Assembly (NCBI GenBank): GCA_027577415.1
Contig: JANBQS010000023.1
Coordinates: forward strand, 1-59,151
Source of the DNA: Coemansia sp. RSA 922
Lineage: Eukaryota > Kickxellomycota > Kickxellomycetes > Kickxellales > Kickxellaceae
Length of the DNA stretch: 59,151 bases
Direction of reading: 5' to 3'
In this document: one piece after another, positions 9,341 to 19,960 of the stretch
How positions within the stretch are numbered: position 1 is the first letter of the stretch
How the letters are laid out: the number at the start of each line of letters is the position of its first letter
Notes under the pieces: generated by a model
What the model was told of the DNA's origin: nothing
Seen by the model: the letters and a program-made list of their open reading frames with translations, nothing else
Database searches by the model: none
Position numbers and translations under genes: made by a program

Positions 9341-12307
9341 ATGGACTCCAGAGACAGCCGGCTGACTCCGATGTCAATGTCTTCGTCGCTTGACTATGCC
9401 AGCGACGGCCAGCACGACGCCTTTACAGAGAGGCCGTCAACCTCGCGCAAGAGCTCCAAACAGCTCCAGCATAGCCCTGTTGGCCGCTCCAACGGTCTGC
9501 TAGGCAAGATGTTTCGCAAGGGCCCTTCTAAGCATCCAAAACTTAACCCTGTTGGCATATCGTCAAAGGACTTTTTTTCTGCCGACCAGTCGCCGCTCGA
9601 CACACGGGTGCCGCCATCCAAGGAGCACGATATATCAACCAAGGGCAACAGGCTGACCAGGATGATGTCGTCGTCGTCGTCGTCTCATATGCCCGCCGCC
9701 ACGCCGAGCGTGACTGCTTCGCCTCAATTGCTTACGCCCAAATCTACGATCATCCCGGCATTTTCAAGCTCCGCCGCCGTCTCAAGCCTCAGCTGCTTGT
9801 CTGACAGCGACACGGTGGATGACTCGGCTCACTCGACGTCTGCCATTCCGCGAGCCACCAGTAGCTCTCGTTGCCTAACCCATCAAGAGCAACAGCGACT
9901 TGAACGATCTCTGCCTCAGATCGGTCGCTCGGCTGGCTATGAAGTACACTGTGACAGCTTTGGCACAGCCGACCAGCCCCAGCGCCGGCGTCCATCTAGG
10001 CTTAAATTGGATGCAGTCCATATCTCAGGAAGAGCGTCTACTACTCCAGAGGTCCAATCGCCTCGTTCGCACGACTCTGCCGCCTCGACACACTTTTCTC
10101 CGATCTTGCACCAGCACCAACCACCACACACTGATGATGCTAGCAGTCCCTGTGGCCCAGCTGCCATCTCGCCGTCAGCCCTACTGGCTATGTACGCCGA
10201 TGCCGAGCGTGGCTTGTCTGCTGGCGAGAGCAGGAAGCGCGGGGCTCTTTGGCGCGCAAAGCTGAGCTTTACAAATCTTCGCCGCCCTGACTCTCGCCGC
10301 CAACGTCACCAGTCCTTTGACAGCAACTCTGTTGACATTGCTGCTCATTCGAGGATGTACGCAGAGTCGCCGCTAGTGTCTGTGCCGTCAACAGCCCCTG
10401 CGAGTGCACGTAGCCGCAGCCCTGGGACCGCCGATTATGAGCAGCATAGGCTAGAGGAATTTCTGGGAATGAGTGCCAGCCCTCGCCGCTCTCGCTTTGC
10501 ACAATCTCCTGCTATGCCTGGGTCGGGATATAACGGCACAAGCGAGCTAAATCGTGGTGAGTTAGACTCGGTAGGCGACCTGGGCACCATTGATAAGGAC
10601 TTTTTGCTCACCATCCAGCGCAACTCAGCGCTTGAGGCTAGGCGACAAAGACGTCGCGAGACACGTCGGAACACAATGTCGTTCTTGAGCTCTGCAAACA
10701 CGTCCAGTCCGCCCCAAGAGTCAGACTCTTTAGTGCCAGCTGGTCCTATTGAGGCGGATAGCCTAGTTTTGGAAAGTACGCCTGTAAGCAGGCCTGCGAG
10801 CCCTCCATCGAGCGCTGGTAAACTTTGCCCCAGACAAAGTCACGCCAGAGACTTGGGATCGGCTTCGTGTCAAGATCATCGTGTTCCCTGCGATGAAATT
10901 GGTTGCCGGGATATTTCCACAACATGTGCTTCAGGAGAGACCATGGGCCATGACGCACACTGTGTCGACGGTCCCGGAGGCAGTAATAACGTGGGCGGTA
11001 CCGCATCTGAAATGGCGTCCCCAAGCGATCCTCGACCCACCTCGCTGGACTCCCTAACTTATTCCGAACAAGCAGTAGTCGACAGTAGCCGTCCCAGCAG
11101 TAGCGGCTGTGGCAGAAAGCAATCGCAGGTGCCTGAAAATCGGTGCAGTGATAATCGCTTGCAAATTGCAGAGTCGGTGATATGGCAGCCCACTGCGACG
11201 TATCGGCCGCCACCGCCGGCTGCCTTTGAGCTTTCTCCTGCTGCAATTACGGATGCACATTCACTTGACGCCCCCTGGTCGCCTAGCCAATCCAGCGCTG
11301 CCGCTCGCGCCCACTACTCTTCCAACAGAGCCGACGGCGAAGCTTGCGTGCCGCCAGTCCCACCGCTTCCGACTCACATTGCGCTCATAACTCACCAGCG
11401 CAGCACTGCCGACTCGGATGCGCTGCCTGACATATCTGTGCGGCCGGTAACTGCCAATGCCCGTGGTTCCCCGCGCTTTGTAACTGACACCAAAAGGTAC
11501 CGCGGGTCGGCATCAGTGTTACCAACTGCGATGGGTTTGGCACCCCCTCCTCTCAGATCGCTAAATTCGCCAGTCGACGCCTCTCTGGCCACCAGTAGCT
11601 GGGACGCAGAGGCAATTAGGCTTCAGCGATACCGCATGGCGCCTGGTTCAGGGCGTCGCTTTCCTGATGCTGCCACTAACAATTATCCTGTAACTGCTTC
11701 TCAGTCGAGCACCAACAGCGGCAGCACACTAGCTGCGGAGCAGTCGCTCGAGTGCCATTTTGAGTTGCAGGCTGGTACAGCCAAGCATTCCTCCCCACTA
11801 CCTCCTACGTCGGCACACTTTGGTCGCAAGTTTAGCCAGCCTGATAATCAGCTCGATGCCATATCTCGAGCCTCAGACTCGCCTGTCCAGTCACCAGGCA
11901 TACTGTCAAAATCTACCCCTCATATCAATATACGTGGCTCGGTAGATGGCAACAAGCCTAGCACCAAGGGCAACGCCGGCAATAGCAGCTGCACAAAGCA
12001 TGGCATTGGGCGTCTATTTTCTGCTACTCCGCCCAGCCGCAAGTCCCACTTAGCTCCGCATCATCTCTCGACGAGCCCAATAACTACATCCCAGCACCAA
12101 CAACTACAACTACAACCGCCGACCTCGCCCACTGTTTCCTCGCTAGTCGGTGATCCAACGGCAAGACGCAAAATCCGCGACCAGCTAGCGTCATCGCGAG
12201 CCTTTGATCGCCTGCTAGAGGAAGATGACGAGTTCACTATGGCTATCTCGTTAACTCCATCTGTCGCAGGCATGCTACCGGCGACAGCTCCGTCTAGACG
12301 GATATGA
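9341..12307 (+). CDS. Large Ser/Pro-rich disordered protein of unknown function
   Basis: A 988-residue protein encoded in one uninterrupted frame from the ATG at 9341 (an in-frame GTG directly precedes it). I do not recognise a catalytic domain. The composition is dominated by Ser, Pro, Ala, Arg and Thr, with many SP/TP and RRxS-like sites that would suit kinase regulation. Short ordered-looking islands occur near the N terminus (LLGKMFRKGPSKHPKLNP) and at the C terminus (KIRDQLASSRAFDRLLEED), the latter a likely amphipathic helix. A 3-kb frame without stops and with strong amino-acid bias supports real coding. It may be a polarity or signalling scaffold, but that is a guess from composition only. 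Confidence 0.75.
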   Translation: MDSRDSRLTPMSMSSSLDYASDGQHDAFTERPSTSRKSSKQLQHSPVGRSNGLLGKMFRKGPSKHPKLNPVGISSKDFFSADQSPLDTRVPPSKEHDISTKGNRLTRMMSSSSSSHMPAATPSVTASPQLLTPKSTIIPAFSSSAAVSSLSCLSDSDTVDDSAHSTSAIPRATSSSRCLTHQEQQRLERSLPQIGRSAGYEVHCDSFGTADQPQRRRPSRLKLDAVHISGRASTTPEVQSPRSHDSAASTHFSPILHQHQPPHTDDASSPCGPAAISPSALLAMYADAERGLSAGESRKRGALWRAKLSFTNLRRPDSRRQRHQSFDSNSVDIAAHSRMYAESPLVSVPSTAPASARSRSPGTADYEQHRLEEFLGMSASPRRSRFAQSPAMPGSGYNGTSELNRGELDSVGDLGTIDKDFLLTIQRNSALEARRQRRRETRRNTMSFLSSANTSSPPQESDSLVPAGPIEADSLVLESTPVSRPASPPSSAGKLCPRQSHARDLGSASCQDHRVPCDEIGCRDISTTCASGETMGHDAHCVDGPGGSNNVGGTASEMASPSDPRPTSLDSLTYSEQAVVDSSRPSSSGCGRKQSQVPENRCSDNRLQIAESVIWQPTATYRPPPPAAFELSPAAITDAHSLDAPWSPSQSSAAARAHYSSNRADGEACVPPVPPLPTHIALITHQRSTADSDALPDISVRPVTANARGSPRFVTDTKRYRGSASVLPTAMGLAPPPLRSLNSPVDASLATSSWDAEAIRLQRYRMAPGSGRRFPDAATNNYPVTASQSSTNSGSTLAAEQSLECHFELQAGTAKHSSPLPPTSAHFGRKFSQPDNQLDAISRASDSPVQSPGILSKSTPHINIRGSVDGNKPSTKGNAGNSSCTKHGIGRLFSATPPSRKSHLAPHHLSTSPITTSQHQQLQLQPPTSPTVSSLVGDPTARRKIRDQLASSRAFDRLLEEDDEFTMAISLTPSVAGMLPATAPSRRI

Positions 12308-12454
12308 TGCTACTATACTCGCAGACTGTCTGGATCGATTATATACATCTTGTCTTCTTTGATATCTCTGCTACTACTAACCTAATACTATTAATTTTCA
12401 TGGAGCACGTGTTGCTCCTCCACTAGCACCAAACAACGAGATGAAACATGTTAT

Positions 12455-13327
12455 CTAGAAAATGGCGGTCTGCAATATGATGGCAATGACCATGGTAGAA
12501 ACCGATGCCACGACATTGACCATATTTTTGCTCAAGATGTCTCTGCCTGCCACCAAGACGGCCCCCTTGAGCTGATTTAGCTCATTGGCACTGATATCCG
12601 ATGCTACACGCTTATTCACTGTGTACGTAGCTTGCATTGTAGCGCCCAGAAGCGAGTCAATCAGCGAGCCTAGCGTACCAAACACAGATCCAAGCATGTT
12701 GTATGGTATCTTTGGTATTGCACCCGAGCGATATGCGCCAAAATATTGAATCCACAACGTAACATCCGCTGCCAGTCCAATGAGCGCCCCACCAGCAAAC
12801 GATGCCAATACGCCTAGCTTGCTAACTCCTCCGTTGGTGCCGGGCGGTACCTGCTTTAGAGTTGTGATAAGGACGGGCCAGTCGCTGCTCAAGGTGCCAA
12901 GTTCGCTGGCCCAAGTGTCTGCCGCACAGCAAGAGTAAAATCCAATGTAGCCCCAGATCAACGTCGTCATTAGTTTGCGCTCCTCTAGCGACATCTCCTC
13001 GGGGCGGCGACCATCAAAATTGTACTGGTATATAATAGAGATCGCTGCACCCACGCCGCCATTGCACAGGACCTGCCTCCAGTTGCGCCGCGACGCCTTG
13101 TCGTAGCATGGATCCAGCCTTGCCTTTGCGCGTGCCTGGTATTTTGTCCAGTAAGAGCTAGACACGAAAAATGCCAGCAGTACAACAGTGAACAGCATAT
13201 TGTCGTTGGTTGCTGTCGATAGCCCGACAAACGCTGCAGCAATAGCGCCCGACCCCGAGAGCGACTGTCGCCGCAGCGAGATCAGGCACAGTGCAGCCGT
13301 CAGCAAAATGGCAAAGTATGTCCGCAT
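12455..13327 (-). CDS. TMEM19/DUF92 family integral membrane protein
   Basis: A 290-residue protein from the ATG at 13327, with about six to seven hydrophobic segments. The family features seen are SGSGAIAAAFVGLST near the N terminus, SSYWTKYQARAKARLD, and the central signature CCAADTWASELGTLSS followed by VPPGTNGGVSKLG. These identify the DUF92/TMEM19 family. Bacterial and plant relatives include phytyl-phosphate kinase VTE6; the function of the fungal protein is not established. Directly upstream of the chosen ATG is a pyrimidine tract ending TTTTTGCAG, which looks like a splice acceptor. A short upstream coding exon is therefore possible and the N terminus may be incomplete. The gene is divergent from the ZNG1-type GTPase. 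Confidence 0.85.
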   Translation of the reverse strand: MRTYFAILLTAALCLISLRRQSLSGSGAIAAAFVGLSTATNDNMLFTVVLLAFFVSSSYWTKYQARAKARLDPCYDKASRRNWRQVLCNGGVGAAISIIYQYNFDGRRPEEMSLEERKLMTTLIWGYIGFYSCCAADTWASELGTLSSDWPVLITTLKQVPPGTNGGVSKLGVLASFAGGALIGLAADVTLWIQYFGAYRSGAIPKIPYNMLGSVFGTLGSLIDSLLGATMQATYTVNKRVASDISANELNQLKGAVLVAGRDILSKNMVNVVASVSTMVIAIILQTAIF

Positions 13328-13511
13328 GCTCCTGCAAAAAGAAAAAGTAGACAAAATATATTTGACATGATGCCCCCCGTGCACGGCATGTTCAGGTCCG
13401 ATGATCAAGTCAAGGCCCTGTTATCTGCTATGGGCGCAGACTGGTGGGACCATTCCACTTTTGCCCTCTTTGAATTTCATTTCATTTTTATAGTAATTTC
13501 CTATTTTAATC

Positions 13512-14636
13512 ATGTCGAGCATTGCAAACATGCACAAGTCGCGGTCCGTCATCGACGCCGACACAACGCCTGTCACTGTGTTTACTGGCTTTCTTGGAGC
13601 CGGCAAGACCACGATTATCATCGACCTTCTCAAGCGAGTCAGCCCCAAATACAACATAGTCTTGCTGAAAAACGAGTTTGGCGATGCAGAGACAGATAGC
13701 GCACTAGCTCGAGAAAGCCATATTCAGGTCACCGAGATGACTAACGGATGCCTATGCTGCGTGCTAGTCGGGCAGATGAAGCGTGCCTTGGAGGAGATGA
13801 AGGCAAAGTACCGCCCTGACCGCATCATCATCGAGACGTCAGGTTCTGCGTTTCCAGCACCGATCGCCTGGCAGATCCGCGAGATGGAGAGCTCTGGGTT
13901 TCACCTCGACGCCATCCTGACGGTAATCGACTGTATCAACTTTTGCGGATACGAGGACACCTCGTACACAGCCCGCATGCAGGCTCAATATACTGACCTC
14001 ATCTTGCTCAACAAGTGGAGCCACGTCACTGAGCGCCAGCTGGACATTGTTGTAGACCACATTAATGAGCTCAACACGGACACGCCAAAGATCAAAGTCG
14101 GTTCAGATGGTAGCGTGGACCCAGAGATGATATTTGGTCTGGACACTACGCTCTTTGCGCTTTCAGAGCGTCCCTCTGTTGTTGCCGATCTGTCGTCTAC
14201 AATTGGCAGTGCAGGTCGAAACCTAAGTCACCATGCGCACGAGGTGGATCTTGTTGAGATTCGTCGCAACCAAGGCACCAGCTTGGTCGAAGATGGCATT
14301 TGTTCGACCGAGTTTATTGCATTCCTCATGTCTCTGCCGGCCGAGGATGTCTACCGTGTCAAGGGCATAGTGCGTCTTGTAGGTAGCGTTACTGATAGCG
14401 AGACGTCTCCGGCCAATTCCTCCAAGACAGATGATAGTGCTCTGTACATTGTGAATCATGCCTTTGGTCGATACACACTTACCTGCTTGACAGCCTATGC
14501 TCATCAGGCGTCAGACGTGTTGGTCTGCGTGACTATTCTGGGGACTGGGCTGCGCATGCACCTGCCTCGATTGTTGCGGGGATTCATGGCTTCAGAGATC
14601 GAAGCGACAGTACAGTGGGCGCAGAGACCCGAATAG
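13512..14636 (+). CDS. CobW/COG0523 G3E GTPase, ZNG1-type zinc chaperone
   Basis: A 374-residue protein with a P-loop GFLGAGKTT (residues 26-34), the metal-binding CxCC motif (Cys80, Cys82, Cys83) in NGCLCC, the SGSA segment of the switch region, and a nucleotide-base motif in LLNKW. A C-terminal CobW_C domain follows, with RVKGIVRL. COG0523 proteins insert metals into client enzymes at the cost of GTP. The eukaryotic ZNG1/CBWD branch delivers Zn to methionine aminopeptidase 1. A cobalamin-related role is conceivable because a cobalamin-trafficking gene occurs elsewhere in this window, but the two are about 38 kb apart. A Zn role is the default assignment. It is intronless and shares a short (about 185 bp) promoter with the TMEM19-type gene. 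Confidence 0.87.
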   Translation: MSSIANMHKSRSVIDADTTPVTVFTGFLGAGKTTIIIDLLKRVSPKYNIVLLKNEFGDAETDSALARESHIQVTEMTNGCLCCVLVGQMKRALEEMKAKYRPDRIIIETSGSAFPAPIAWQIREMESSGFHLDAILTVIDCINFCGYEDTSYTARMQAQYTDLILLNKWSHVTERQLDIVVDHINELNTDTPKIKVGSDGSVDPEMIFGLDTTLFALSERPSVVADLSSTIGSAGRNLSHHAHEVDLVEIRRNQGTSLVEDGICSTEFIAFLMSLPAEDVYRVKGIVRLVGSVTDSETSPANSSKTDDSALYIVNHAFGRYTLTCLTAYAHQASDVLVCVTILGTGLRMHLPRLLRGFMASEIEATVQWAQRPE

Positions 14637-15559
14637 CAACACGCAATGCACCATCATCAAAGAAGACTAGTGACATATGCGTGTGCTTGAAAATACTGAG
14701 GTAATTTATATGATCAAAGCTGTAAAAAGAAATATATATACCATGTTGGCAGGACAACTAAATAGAACGATGGAATATAATTTGATATTAACACGAGATG
14801 AAGAGAGGAGAAAAATCTAAGCCCGTAAGGTAAATTATGTGTAACTCAGAGCTCCCGCCATGATATCCAAGCAACTGCATATTAATGATCTTATTAGTTG
14901 ACATAGTAGAAGACGTTGGCACTCTTTCAGGAATCGCGACCAACACAAATGCCATTGATGTTGCATTCATAAATCAAAACAAGAACGATGTGGCTGGTGC
15001 AGTTCAGATTACCCTGGCTGTTGACAAGATCTACCACCAGCACCTTGGTAGATGCCTGCTTAAAAAAGCATCTCATGCGTCAAGCGCTAGAGTGGACAAC
15101 AGCATATTACAGTATGTTGCTCCTCATCATGCCCCAAGGTGATTTTGGCGAGAACAGTTATTGACAATATCTAGATAGTTTCATAAAAAAAACATGTTGA
15201 GGTATATAGCTAATAATAACGTTCTTTTGTGTATCAATATATGCATTTTTGGCTTTACTAGTTGTCTTGTCAATGGTTGCAAGGTTATAAATTGACGCTA
15301 CATTTGAATATTATTGTGGATACTTGAATTGGTACAAGCCTAGTAACAGTGCTGTACATTTTATAGACAGTATAGACATCTTAAAACTTCACAAAATAAT
15401 TACACAGTAGTACAGCAAGTCAATGGCGTGTATCCAAAACTTGTTGCATAGTATATTTGCCATGGTTTTCTTCATGGTTGTGTATATCCCGTAGCGGCCA
15501 GTTGATAAGTGGACTGAAATAATAAAGATGTAGTGTAGTAATTGATTCTCGATTGGGCT
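14637..15559. other. AT-rich intergenic region with a diverged repeat copy
   Basis: No intact gene seen. Bases about 14845-14930 contain two short blocks (ctcagagctc and ttagttgacatagtagaaga, with variation) resembling the 100-bp repeat found at 16535-16634 and 19861-19960. An open frame at 14885-15142 has no recognisable features. Confidence 0.4.
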
Positions 15560-16350
15560 TACCTATGCAGGAATGCCTCTGCCAAAGTCGACCTTTTAGA
15601 GCTCAAACCGAGACTGATTAGACACAACTGCTGTCGATCTTACCATTTATGTGCCAAGTGGTACAAGACACACAAAGAATCACTGGCGAGCGTGTCTAAC
15701 AGCTGCCCAATGTAGTGAGTGTCTTATGCGACTGACAAGCTATTGCACTCTTCTGGTCACCCGAGCTAGCGAGCAAGCATAAATACCACCAGTCATGCTC
15801 TCGAGTGAGTTGGTTAGACAACCTGCAAATACTGCAATTCCCATATACTTTGCGGTTCTCAGACCATCTAGCCGTGGGCGCGTATCAATGACAATCTCAG
15901 TAGCAAACTCCCTGTCTTGGACAAAGACTGAAGGGATAACATATGAGGCTAAATAATTTAGAATGCCCAAATGGGAAGACCAAGTAGTTTGCTCGGCTTC
16001 GCTCAGAGCAACCAGCATGCTTACAAGAGCAGTGAGAATGTCATTGTCTGAAATGCGCTCGATGCAGTCGACATGCTCCTTTATAGAAGAATGTAGCAAT
16101 GCCAGCATGGATGATGAGATATGGAAAGAGTGACCCTTGTTGTGCGGATGGGAAACAACATTGCTGAGTAAGCACTCCTCCAGTCCTGGGTGAAATCCAT
16201 GCTAGCCACTTGGCTAGCAGACCTGATGTAGTGAGCAATGTTGACTTATAGGTTGGAATTGGCCTAGCATCGTTTCCTTGGGCAGTAGTACAAACTCGTC
16301 ATTTCCAGATCTGCCCACTCCCTCATATATCTCAGTTTTCTACACCCGAG
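15560..16350 (-). pseudogene. Decayed BAHD acyltransferase copy
   Basis: Minus-strand fragments match the intact acyltransferase at 20959-22431 in order but in shifting frames. From 5' to 3', WLAWISPRT near 16190 corresponds to WLAWISPKT in the intact protein. SDNDILTALVSMLVALSEAE and VIDTRPRLDGL follow (15860-16060), then IGQLLDTL (near 15700). VSNQSRFEL and DFGRGIP (15570-15620) are interrupted by stop codons. The N-terminal half with the HxxxD motif is missing or unrecognisable. At least two frameshifts and several stops mean it cannot encode an enzyme. It lies in opposite orientation to the intact gene, about 4.6 kb away, with a retroelement remnant between them. Confidence 0.85.
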
Positions 16351-16534
16351 TTTCTTCTCTTGTCTCCTTGCTCGTTTCCTCTTGCTTGCTTCTATTATAT
16401 TTGAACGACAACTTCTCTACGTTACGTTAAACATATCTCTCAAACAGTTATCTAGTGCATTTTCTATTATGAACACTTGTCTACCCAAGGTATTGCATGT
16501 GAAGCTACTCTAAAGCATGGGCGGTTCACATGTA

Positions 16535-16634
16535 GTGTTGGACGCTACTTATGAACAGATGCCAACATCTTCTACTGTGCCAACTAATAGGAGAACCAAC
16601 CAACTCTTACAGGAGCTCTTGGTCGAGTTCTGAG
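16535..16634 (-). repeat. 100-bp inverted repeat, left arm
   Basis: The reverse complement of this stretch aligns with 19861-19960, with about four of five bases matching by eye. The two share blocks such as ccaagagctcctgtaag and cagtagaagatg. It lies just upstream (in transcription sense) of the acyltransferase pseudogene, as the right arm lies upstream of the intact gene. The arms are therefore probably duplicated 5' flanks rather than long terminal repeats. Confidence 0.75.
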
Positions 16635-16701
16635 CAACACAACATTTTGCATGACTTTATTCTAGCTTCTATATTCCCTTAACCTTGTTTACTGACGAAT
16701 C

Positions 16702-19478
16702 CATTATGATGTCTACCATATGTCAGCAGAAGAGACAGCTGGCCTGCGCAAAGTCCTAGACCAGTTACTAGCGCGTGATCAGATCTATGAGTGTGATGCG
16801 GCATTTGCTTCACCTGCCTTTGTGGTCAAGAAGAAGCAGGGTGGCTACCGGTTACTTGTTGATATGCATCAGCTGAATGCAGCAATCAAGGATTTCTCCT
16901 AGCCGCTACCCCACATTGGCGACCTTTTGGACCATAGCCAAGGCTGCAATTTCTTCTTGGTGTTCGACATGGTCAGCGGCTACCAACAGATGCACATCCA
17001 TCCTGAGTCGGAGCCACTCACAGCTTTCCGCTGCCCACTGGGTGTTTACGCATGGCGCACACTCCCCCAAGGCTGCAAGGTCTCTCCGTCGGCATTCTGT
17101 CATTTGATGCACTCCATCTTTGAAGACACGCCCTTTGTGTGCATCTATCTCGATGATCTGCTGGTTTGCTCTCACTCTGAGGAGGAGCATGCTGAGCACT
17201 TGCAACAAGTGTTTGAGGCACTATGTGCTAATTCATTGTATGCAAGCAGAGCTAAGACTAAACCATTCCAGACCAGCGTTGACTATCTTGGCCACGTTTT
17301 GGACACCAACGGAGTACACGTCGATCCACGCAAGGTTGCTGTTATTCAGTCCTGGCTGATGCCTAAAAATGCCAAACAAGTCAGACAGCACCTGGGAACA
17401 TTTGGATATTACCGCCGCTTTATCAAGGACTACGCTGACATTGCTACGCTGCTGAACAAGCTCTTGGCTCAGGACACCGAGTTTGTATGGATACCCGAGT
17501 GGGAGACAGCAGCCAATGAGTTGAAGCAACGTCTGTGCACAGCGCCGATTCTGAAACCATTCAGTGAAGGACGCCCAATGATACTAGTGACTGATGCAAG
17601 CGATTTCGGCATTGGTGCTGTACTGGAGCAAGAACACCCCGATGGACGACATCCAGTCGAGTTTATGTCCAAACAACTAAATGACGCCCAGCGCAAGTAC
17701 GAGGTCCAGAACAAGGAGTTGTTTGCTATTGTTGAGAGCCTAAATCACTGGCACCACTATCTGGCAGGACGACGTGTTGTAGTTGAGACGGACCACCATC
17801 CGTTGAAATACATTAAAACACAGAAGAACCTTAACAACATGCAGTGACACTGGCTGGACTCTATTGGTGGCCATGATCTGGACATTCGCTACAAGCCTGG
17901 CAAGGACCACTAGCTCGCCGATGGCAGGTCTTGACACCCAGACTTTGAGATCTCTGCGATTGCTGTACTTGATGGTGATGAGCCTCTATGCAACAAAATC
18001 CGTCAAGGCTACGCACAGGACTCAGTATTCAAGACAGTACACCATGCTCTGATGCACCCGGACAAGGCCATTGATAGGACATTGGCAACAAAGATCCAAC
18101 GTTACGAGTTGGTTGACGGCCTGTTGTACTACGTTGCTGACACACACCCACGACTCTGCATTCTACACACTGACGAGCTGCGTTTTGCAATTATTCAGCA
18201 TAACCACGACTTACCCACTGCTGGTCACCTGGTCGTTGATGCTACACTTGCACGGTTGCGCGAATTCTACTGGCCACAGATGGTCAAGTCAGTTGAGCAC
18301 TACATCGCCTCCTGTAACCATTGTCAATGCATCAAGGATCGCACAGTCAGCAAGAATGGTCTACTACAACTTCACGCAGTTCCGCCATTCCCATTCCACA
18401 CAGTCTCGAAGGATTTGGTCACTGGACTACCATTGACAAAGTTGGGTCATGATGCTATCCTAGTCATTGTGTGCAAGCTGTCGAAATTCACTTATCTGAT
18501 CCCATAAAGGAGCGCCAGTTGACAGCACCCGTCATTGCTTGCCGTTTCTTCGAGAACGTTTTCCGCCATCATGGTATGCCCTGTGTTATTGTATCAGACC
18601 GAGATCCGCACTTTACATCTGAACTTTGGTCTGAGCTGATGCAACTATGTGGCGTACGGACGAATATGACAACAGCAAGACATGCAGAAGGTGACGGCGA
18701 AGCGGAACGGAGAAACAGAACAGTGGAGCAGGTGTTGCGTGCATTTGTGGACTATGATCAAGACAACTGGGATGAGCTATTGCTGTTTGCCGAGTTCTCC
18801 ATCAACTCGTCCCGACAAGCTGGCACTGAGCTAACTCCCATGTTTGTGGTCCATGGATATGAGCCTGTCCTACCAAACATCCTGTTGAACCCAAGAGCCA
18901 CCCACACGAACAAGTCGCTTGCTGAGTTCCTATCTTCCCATGCAAACACGATCCAGCAAGCACGCGACTCACTTACCTCAGCTCAAGATGCCATGACTGC
19001 CCATGTCAATCGCTCTCGCTGCGACGTCACTTTCAAGGCTGGTGACCTTGTGATGATCAGCACGAATATGCTTACTACGGACTTTGAGCGCAATCGCACT
19101 TCAGACAAGCTGAGTGACCGCTGGCTGGGACCTTTCAAGATCTTGCAGGCACTATCTCTGGTCACATACCGTGTTGAGCTACCTGGCTATATCCGCGCAC
19201 ACAATGTCTTCCACATCTGCAACCTCAAGGCTTATGTTGCCAGACCCGACGAATTGCCTCGCTCTGGACTAGTAGAGAACACAGATGTCGCAGACAACTA
19301 CCATGCTGTTGATGAGATCATCAAGCACCGGATGCATGGTAACAAGTACCAATACCTGGTCAAGTACACTGGCTATGCCAATGCCGAATCAGAATGGATG
19401 GATGAAGATGACATCATCGGCGATGGAGTACAAGACTATTGGGACCGGCAAGAAACGTCTAGGGATAAAGAAGTTTGA
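16702..19478 (+). mobile_element. Degenerate Ty3/gypsy chromovirus pol remnant
   Basis: A fungal LTR-retrotransposon pol reading is visible in order. Reverse transcriptase (16720-17400) contains the active-site YLDD and the FCHLMHSIF segment. RNase H (17570-17840) has VTDASDFGIGAVL. The integrase H2C2 zinc domain lies at 18180-18340 and the integrase core at 18400-18760, with VSDRDPHF and DGEAERRNR. A C-terminal chromodomain (19290-19440) has YLVKYTGYANAESEW. The frame is broken by TAG at 16900, TGA at 17845, TAG at 17911, TGA at 17932 and a frameshift near 18505. Gag and protease are absent: recognisable sequence begins inside the RT N terminus. I could not find paired LTRs or a primer binding site. 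The element is inactive. Confidence 0.9.
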
Positions 19479-19523
19479 ACCACAATTACTGAAGATGTGG
19501 CAATCCTCTCACTGCACCAACAA

Positions 19524-19711
19524 ATCAGATATGCAGCCGAAGAGGAAAGCTCCGGCGGCGTAATGCCAAAGCATGTGGTTGTGGCGGTAGGTAGTAATTT
19601 GTTATATTTTCTATGGTTAGGGCGGTGGGGTCCCACTGTCAGCAGCCTCAGCTCGTGCCCATACAGGGCTCCAATACAACGACATCATCATCAGATATGC
19701 AGCCGAAGAGG
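19524..19711 (+). repeat. 22-bp direct repeat pair bounding about 145 bp
   Basis: The 22-bp string beginning atcagatatgcagccg occurs identically at 19524-19545 and 19690-19711, just 3' of the chromovirus remnant. The pair suggests a local duplication or a small insertion with long direct flanks. The enclosed segment (19546-19689) has no recognisable gene. Confidence 0.6.
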
Positions 19712-19860
19712 TGGAGGCACGTAATAAAGAAACCAAAGCTGGCAGATGTGGAGCGAGATGCAGTGTTGGCAGAATGAATATGAATATGATAAGTAATAAA
19801 TTAGTTCCTCAAAAAGGTGAAGAGAAAATAGAAGCTAGAATCCGGCCAAATGTTATGTTC

Positions 19861-19960
19861 CTCAGAGCTCGGCCAAGAGCTCCTGTAAGCATTAGTTGAT
19901 TCTCCTACCGTTGGCGCAGTAGAAGATGCCAACATCTGTTCAGCAGTAGCGGCCAACATG
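19861..19960 (+). repeat. 100-bp inverted repeat, right arm
   Basis: Partner of 16535-16634 (reverse complement). It lies about 1 kb upstream of the intact acyltransferase, on the same strand. Confidence 0.75.

Noticed and set aside
16535..19960. Inverted 100-bp arms as LTRs of the chromovirus
   Set aside because: LTRs are direct repeats; these are inverted and match the flanks of the two acyltransferase copies instead.
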